A stretch of 64,000 nucleotides of DNA, from positions 62,001 to 126,000 of the forward strand of contig JAQGBZ010000118.1 in the NCBI GenBank assembly GCA_034687125.1, written 5' to 3'. The notes beneath the pieces were generated by a model. That model did no database searches. It saw only the letters and a program-made list of their open reading frames with translations, and had not been told where the DNA came from. Positions 58,151 to 64,000 of this stretch are shown one piece after another (the stretch's first letter is position 1; each line of letters starts with the position of its first letter). Origin of the DNA: Neelides folsomi (taxonomy: Eukaryota; Arthropoda; Collembola; Neelipleona; Neelidae). Position numbers and translations under genes: made by a program.

Positions 58151-61100
58151 AACATTTTTTTCCATTTATTTTCTGGGGGAAATGTGTAAACTGTAATTTG
58201 ATTTTTGATGTGAGGGATTGAGGACGTGAGGAGGATAAAGGGGAAATGAGGTTCTGATGGGATTCAACGGAAGGAAGATCGTCAAGAGTATTAAAATGAA
58301 GCTTACCAACACATTTTCCCTAATTTTCATTACTGAAGATCTAAATCCTGCGTCGCCCTTGTTTCCAATTTGAGCCCCTTCTTTGTGACCCGCTGGATGA
58401 CCCTTGGCATCTTGGGCTCATCTCTGGTTGTAATGGTAAATAGGATTGGGAGTTTTGGTAATCTCTCCACTTTATCTCAGAGAGCCGTTTTAGGGAAAGG
58501 GAGATTAGCCAAATTCTCATATCCATTATAAATGGGGTCGTAAAGTGCGGAATGATTATCATTTTTCTCCAGCCTGTCTTCCCCCAAATGATGATGATCT
58601 CCAGCTTGAAATATGGTTTCCCCAATTGGAGGGCCTGTGATTAAATATTAATGAAGAAGTGTCCATTTCCTCCTTATTTACCATCAGAGGTCCTTCGCCC
58701 GATTAATCCAAATTTATGCGTCGTCGAGGAGGACAAAGAGATGGTGAGATAGGGACTTTGATTAACGGACTCCCTACCTTTGACTTGTTAATGAGGACGG
58801 AGGCAATTACTATACACCTTTTACTACTCGCATTCCAAATCCTTCCCAGGGCACTTTGTCCCCATTGTCTGCCCGATGAACCATCATCTTCGGCCCATTG
58901 TGAACCTCCATTGTCTTCCCCATCTCCTTATAGAAAGCCTCACGAGTTATTAAATGAACTCTCAACGCCCTTTGAAACCGATCCGTTATTTGCTCATTTA
59001 AATCCATTTGGTGCAATGAGGAACCTCGTGTTTCCCGAATTCCTCTCGACGAGCGTATGGTGCGTATGGTGGTCGTTTAAAAGGATGATTTTGAGGATTT
59101 CTTTGTGGAGGAATGGGGAGCCCTTGAGGCTCCCCAGTGCCCGTCTGCCACCAACGTAGCCTTGGTAAAAAGAGCGGCTTAAGTAGTATAACTCATCTCT
59201 CGGCCTAATGCTCAGAACCCCCTTCGAGCCCCGCCGATGCCTCCCCCCACATTAAGGATATTAAACATGTTGGTGTCCTGAGGGTGGAGGGTTTCCTTTG
59301 AAGGCCTCTCAGCCTCATTACTCAACGGAGCCCTTGGAGCTCCTTGGGATGGGAGCGTGGAGTTATGCAAAATGATTCCCCCCATCAATCCAAATCCATT
59401 CCGTCCCATTTGGAACGACTCCCTCCGCCCCAACCCCCCATTTCCCATCCATCAGACGGGTGATTTTCATATCTCCCCACCCAGCACAAATCAATAATTT
59501 TTGTTTAATTAAACTGGTCCATCCATCCAGCGAAGAAGGAATTCTCCCCTTGAGCACCTCTAACATTTCCCCTCCCCGGTCAACTTCCTTGGCCCCATAT
59601 ACATAAATCACCTTTGACTCTTCCATGTACCATTTCCAGAAGGAGATTCCCATCATGTGCACATCCACCGTTGTGTCACTGCCAGCAACCTGATTATCCT
59701 CCGGCGACTTCCCTTATGAATACGAATTATTACGAGCCGATGATTGGAGTATTATTGTATTTCCTCGGGTGGACATCGTGGACGGTTTTGCATTTCTCCT
59801 TATTTGGGATCCTCTAGACCATTTATTTGCAACAAAGAAGCGTGATGGTCAAGGCGGCGGTTAATTGCGCCCATCAAGATCCTCACGCAATAAAAGGATC
59901 CTATTATGATCTTTGGAAGTTATGTGTTGGAAATAGAGTCCTCGGGATTTAACTGGAAAAGTTAATTAAATGGGTTGTGGTAAGATTTATGAGTCTCGTT
60001 CGCCATTCACCTTTCGCACATTCCCAGCCTTCGCTCCCCACACATTTATTTATTGTCTAGGAAAAGTTAATGATAAAAGACTTCACCTCGTCTGCAGGTT
60101 CAGTGGACTCGAGTTAATTGTGAGACTCCCTCCCAAGATCCCTGCCAGATTGGGGGAGAGCCGTAAACTTGACACTACTTGTTGGATGACACGGCTAATG
60201 GGCCCATGAATATCATAAATACAAACAGGAGACGCTCACCTTCCTGAGATGGGAATCTTTTATTATTTATCCTGTCCATTCACATGTCTCCGAGGACGAG
60301 TATTTATGAAGTCTGTGAAAAAGGTTAATAGAGAAGCCTTGGGAGTGTCAGGGGAGTTTGCGAGCTCCCAGGGGATTCGCCATCGTTTCGTTTTATGATC
60401 TCGTCCTCTTTTATCAGATTCCCATTATGCGAAAGGCTGAGATGTGCGTAAGTTGCTGGGCTCTGATTTACGACTCTCACTTTCCTCTCGGAGGTAATGA
60501 GAGGGGGCGAATTCCCACGTTGCGGCCGGTCCAGGATTCCTCCCCACTCCATAATGGAGGTCCAGAGGAAAAAATTCTATTAGGGAGTTCTTTGTGGCCC
60601 AGCCCGGAGGCTTTTCCAACGTCTAGCGAGGGAGGCAGGTGAAGGGGCCTTCCTCATTACCCCTCTAATTCAGAGACTCCAACCTTCCCGGCGGTCTCCT
60701 CTTTGACTCAAAACCCATGTTGTGACTCCTCCAAGGCCCGGCTAATCACGGAATCCCCTTAATACATAAACAAATAAACCCGGACCTAAATGCATTGATC
60801 GAGACTCATTCCCCGAACCTTCAATTTCTCATCCGAGGGGGAGGATTCCGGGAAGTCCTTGTTGGCTTTAATGAGGGACCGGAAGCGGATAGGAAGAAGG
60901 GACAATTATCTCCTTCATTATTTCCTTCTGGGTTTATTAGATTCGATGACTGAGATGACTCTTCCGATTAATTACTCCATTTCTAAGGGATTGATGCGGA
61001 TGGCGTGCATTGTGTCCCTCCCCCAGTCCTTAGCGAACATAAAGGGAGTCAATGGGACTTTTGTCGTTCTTCAGTCCCGATTCGCCTCCCCTGATGTCGT

Positions 61101-61244
61101 CAAATGAGGAGATTGAGTGTAATTGTCATTGGGAATCAAAGCCCCAATGGAATGAATGAGTGGATCTAATCGACCAAATGTCGTTAATTGGTTCTTGCTA
61201 ATGAATATTTTTCAATTCTTTACAGGCAGGAGGATGACGGGAAA

Positions 61245-62411
61245 ATGAGGCGTTTTTGGTTTTCGAAGGGGCCTCTGCGGCCCTTCCTTCTCCTCATGTG
61301 GACGCTGGGTCTGATGGTGTTGGTGTGCAGCGTGGGCGGGAGCTCAGTGCCGCGCGAGTTCGTGACCCTCAACGAGTCCTTCGTCCTAAGACACATGGCC
61401 GTGGACGGGGTGTCGGGACGGGTGTATGTCGGGGCTGTGAATCGGCTGTACGAACTGGATTCAAACCTCGAGCTCGAAGCCACGGTCCCTACCGGCCCCA
61501 AGCTGGACAACCCCAATTGCCATGCGAGCGGTTGCGGCGGCGAAGGCCCATCCGACTCGACAATCCTCACCAACAACGTGAATAAAATCCTGGTGGTGGA
61601 CGGGGCCTCGCGAGCCCTCATCACCTGCGGCTCTGTGGCCCAAGGGGCCTGTCACAAATACAATCTTACAAACATCACTCTCCCGCCCGAGTTCGCTCCG
61701 CACTCCGTCGCGGCCAACGACGAGACCTCGTCAACGTTCGCCTTCATCGGCCCTGCAAAGTATTCTGCTTGGACGACGAGCAATGTCCTGTACGTGGGCA
61801 CGACATTCACCAACAATGGGGACTTCCGTCATGATGTCCCGGCAATCTCTTCGCGGAATCTGTACAATTTTGACTATGCAGAGTACTCGTTCGCCAAACA
61901 GTCGATGTTGAGAATCGATGTCAAGTACCGCGATCACTTCCTAGTCAAATATGTCTACGGGTTCAATGCGTCGGAGTTTGCATATTTTACCATTGTGCAA
62001 AAAGCCTCGTACCTCCATGGGTTTGAAGAGCAAGGCTACGTTTCCCGCCTCGCTCGGACCTGCATGACGGACGCGAACTACGATTCCTACACAGAAGTGA
62101 CACTTCAGTGCAAGGGGCGGAAAGCGGACTTTAACCTCGTCCAGGACGCCAAGATCATCGCGGCTAGAGAAGAACTGGCCAAGAGTCTGGGCATCCTCAA
62201 GGGCGACCTCGTCCTCGTCGGCATCTTCGCCCAGAGCAAAGGGATCACGAATGAGCCACAGGCCGATTCCGCCCTCTGCATCTTCTCCCTCAAGGAGATC
62301 GAGGCCAAGTTCACGGAAAATATTCATATGTGCTTCAACGGGAGTGCCGAGAACCGCAACATGGATTACATATCTGGGCCCATCCTCGACGGAAAGTGTT
62401 TCGAACCCGGG
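61245..62411 (+). CDS. PlexA: Plexin (A-type), first coding exon: signal peptide and most of the sema domain
   Basis: This exon encodes 389 residues of a plexin, the single-pass receptor for semaphorins in axon guidance and cell migration. An acceptor (TTCTTTACAG) ends at 61225, so the exon starts in the 5' UTR at 61226; the first ATG after it (61245) begins the protein. The exon ends at CCCGGG then GTAAGG (GT at 62412-62413), phase 0. Residues 1-34 form a signal peptide (LRPFLLLMWTLGLMVLVCSV core). From about 37 the sema fold follows, with plexin-A-like YVGAVNRLYEL (61-71), NNVNKILVVD (110-119), CGSVAQGACH (128-137), ISSRNLYNFDYAEYSF (201-216), YVYGFNASEFAYF (236-248) and SALCIFSLKEIEAKF (342-356). 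Predicted N-glycosylation sites include N43, N140, N143, N241 and N365. The last sema blade, PSI/IPT domains, membrane segment and GAP domain lie right of the window. GC-rich codons contrast with the AT-rich left-hand genes. Confidence 0.9.
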
Positions 62412-64000
62412 GTAAGGTCCTTTCCTATTCTCCCTCTTTCATAATGATTCAATGTGGTGATGAGGAAGGAGTTGATGGAGATAAGGAATACATATTTGAA
62501 AGGTTGTTGGATTTTTAGCAGATCCCCATCACTTTCCCTCAAGTTTATTCTCCGATGTATTGCTAAAGAACTTCGATCCACTCCCGTGATAATGCGAAGG
62601 AGTTGTCAATAAAAATCCTCAAAGCTCCTTGAGTTGGCTCGAGGGAGACTGGCAATTCCATCATCCTCACATTTTCCTTATCCCACAATCAGATTCACAC
62701 ATAATTCTCATAAACTGAAGCAGGTCCTTTCAATCCCCCTTCCTTGGAAGGAGGAATCTTTTTGTCAACTGGAATGGATGAGGGGAGGCGTCGTTCCATC
62801 ACCTCACCGCTCCCTTCAGACCTTCCACTCCATTTGGAGTGCATTTGAAGGATTTCCTCATTTCCTCCACCTTTTTTCATGTCTCTCGATCAAGATGACT
62901 CTCATCAATTTCGGGCGATGAGACCCGCTTTAGAGGAAATCCATAAAAGCTCTGCCGAAACTCATGTAAACCTTCTCTGTGATTCATGAGAGAGATTTGT
63001 TTACATGGAAAACGCATTTCATCTTAATACACTTCCCCACACTTCCCAATTTTTTAACACATCGACGTCTGCTCGGGCTTTTTATCTTGTGGAACCTGAA
63101 AAGAAATTAATTATTAAGGATTTACAAAACGATATTGGGAATAAAATTGCGAGAGACCTTGAGGGGAATGAGTTCTGTGTAGTTGGAAAAGACTCGTTAG
63201 CTCCGCTGTGATTTCTTTTAAAAAGGATTAAATTTAAAAGGAAAAAAACCGTTTAAGGGCTGGAATTGAATCCTTTTAAAATATCTGAAGGGAAATCGGA
63301 GTCATTTCGTTCCTTACGAGATACAAATTGGGAGCTTTCACGTTGAAAGAGATTGAATTCCTCCTTGGCCCTGAATAGCTTTTCCTCGGTTCAGAGGGGG
63401 AGAATGTCTGTAGAGGAATTAGGGAATTGGGAGACCTCCGTTGTCAAGATGTTGATCGGACGGGTCTGGAAGGAGTCTCATCGGGGACTCAAAGTGGTCC
63501 ATTCCTCACTCCTCAAATGTAATATTATTATCTGGCCCACATTTCCAACCCCTGACGGTTTGACAGAGATAAGGAGGACCAACAAAACTCCCAATCTCAT
63601 TCTTTCCGCTCAAATTGGGATTCCTTCCTCTTAATTTTTTTCAAACTTTCCTTCAGCTTTCTCTCCCGGGTCTCTTATTAGACCCTTTGACTAGCCCAAA
63701 GACAACTTGAAAAGGAATGGAGGAAGAATGTGAGATATTAGAAAGATGAGATTGACATAATACACAGGGATATATGTACTCCACACAAATACCATTCAAT
63801 ATATAACATTAAATCTAACTACCTTTTATCTATACCTATACTCATATAATGTACACAATAATATACTTTTTTAAATTGTAATAGTAGGTATATATTACAT
63901 ATTTATAGTCCACGGCGTGGCGTTAGATCTTGTCGATCTTCCTTTCGGCATCTCGAGACATTGTTCTGGGTCCATTAACATGTATAGATTATCAAGATGG
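62412..64000 (+). other. Second plexin intron, start only
   Basis: No frame here continues the plexin sema or PSI domain. The open frame at 63005-63211 is unrelated in sequence and lacks suitable splice sites. The texture matches the upstream desert, including an AT-rich island at 63760-63910 with ATACCTAT at 63832-63839. The intron is therefore longer than 1.58 kb. Confidence 0.75.

Larger units (their letters stand above)
20277..61225. other. About 41 kb gene desert, probably in part the plexin 5'-UTR intron
   Basis: No exon in this stretch can be supported. Open frames of 60-173 codons are common on both strands but overlap each other, often lack ATG starts, and carry no recognisable domain. 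No transposon protein, tRNA or rRNA was recognised. The texture alternates between moderate-GC sequence, many segments of it purine- or pyrimidine-rich, and AT-rich islands a few hundred bases long. Because an acceptor lies immediately before the plexin ATG, the right end is almost certainly intronic; how far left the intron reaches is unknown. Enriched 8-mers resembling homeodomain sites suggest regulatory content. Confidence 0.6.

Noticed and set aside
61188-61244. In-frame extension of the plexin ORF upstream of the ATG
   Set aside because: It begins at a TTG, crosses the splice acceptor ending at 61225, and would bury the signal peptide; ATG at 61245 is preferred.
63005-63211. 68-codon frame right of the plexin exon
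   Set aside because: It does not resemble the next part of a plexin and has no acceptor-donor pair in phase.

Overview
This is eukaryotic nuclear DNA from an invertebrate animal, most likely an arthropod or close relative. Protein-coding genes are split by many short GT-AG introns (about 57-120 bases in the left part). The recognisable proteins are metazoan: an SLC36-type amino-acid transporter, a YIPF6-type Golgi protein, a PHD-JmjC histone demethylase of the KDM7/PHF8 class, and a plexin. No species can be named from the sequence. There are no prokaryotic signatures, CRISPR arrays or operons, and no ORF recognisable as a transposase or reverse transcriptase.

Left part (1-13.3 kb): AT-rich and gene-dense. 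The 5' end of the SLC36 gene lies on the minus strand and runs off the left edge (exons 871-929, 619-783, 126-276, <1-38). A complete six-exon YIPF6 gene is on the minus strand (3455-4936), with a 175-bp foldback element in its last intron. Divergently from it runs a complete 17-exon KDM7/PHF8-like gene on the plus strand (6369-10732, 867 aa). An intact 144-aa ORF of unknown function follows (12400-12834), with a predicted intron in its 5' UTR. Every exon join given here was chosen because splice signal, reading phase and family similarity agree.

Middle (13.3-20.3 kb): no recognisable coding gene, but several good splice donors, a GC-rich CpG-rich block (17.76-18.39 kb) and a small spliced unit at 19.86-20.28 kb that can encode a 44-aa basic peptide. 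This looks like a zone of promoters and first exons, either for the plexin gene or for noncoding transcripts.

Right part (20.3-64 kb): about 41 kb without a supportable exon, then the first coding exon of a plexin-A-like semaphorin receptor (61245-62411), then the start of its next intron. A splice acceptor lies 19 bases before the plexin ATG, so at least some of the upstream desert is probably a 5'-UTR intron. The desert is a mosaic of moderate-GC sequence and short AT-rich islands. By eye it is enriched in two 8-mers resembling homeodomain sites (CCTCATTA/TAATGAGG and GTCGTAAA/TTTACGAC), which fits a regulatory landscape for a neuronal guidance gene.

The genes form no common pathway. I did not find a convincing new multi-gene system. 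The best leads are the intronic foldback, the two small or orphan genes, the candidate alternative first exons and the motif-rich desert.
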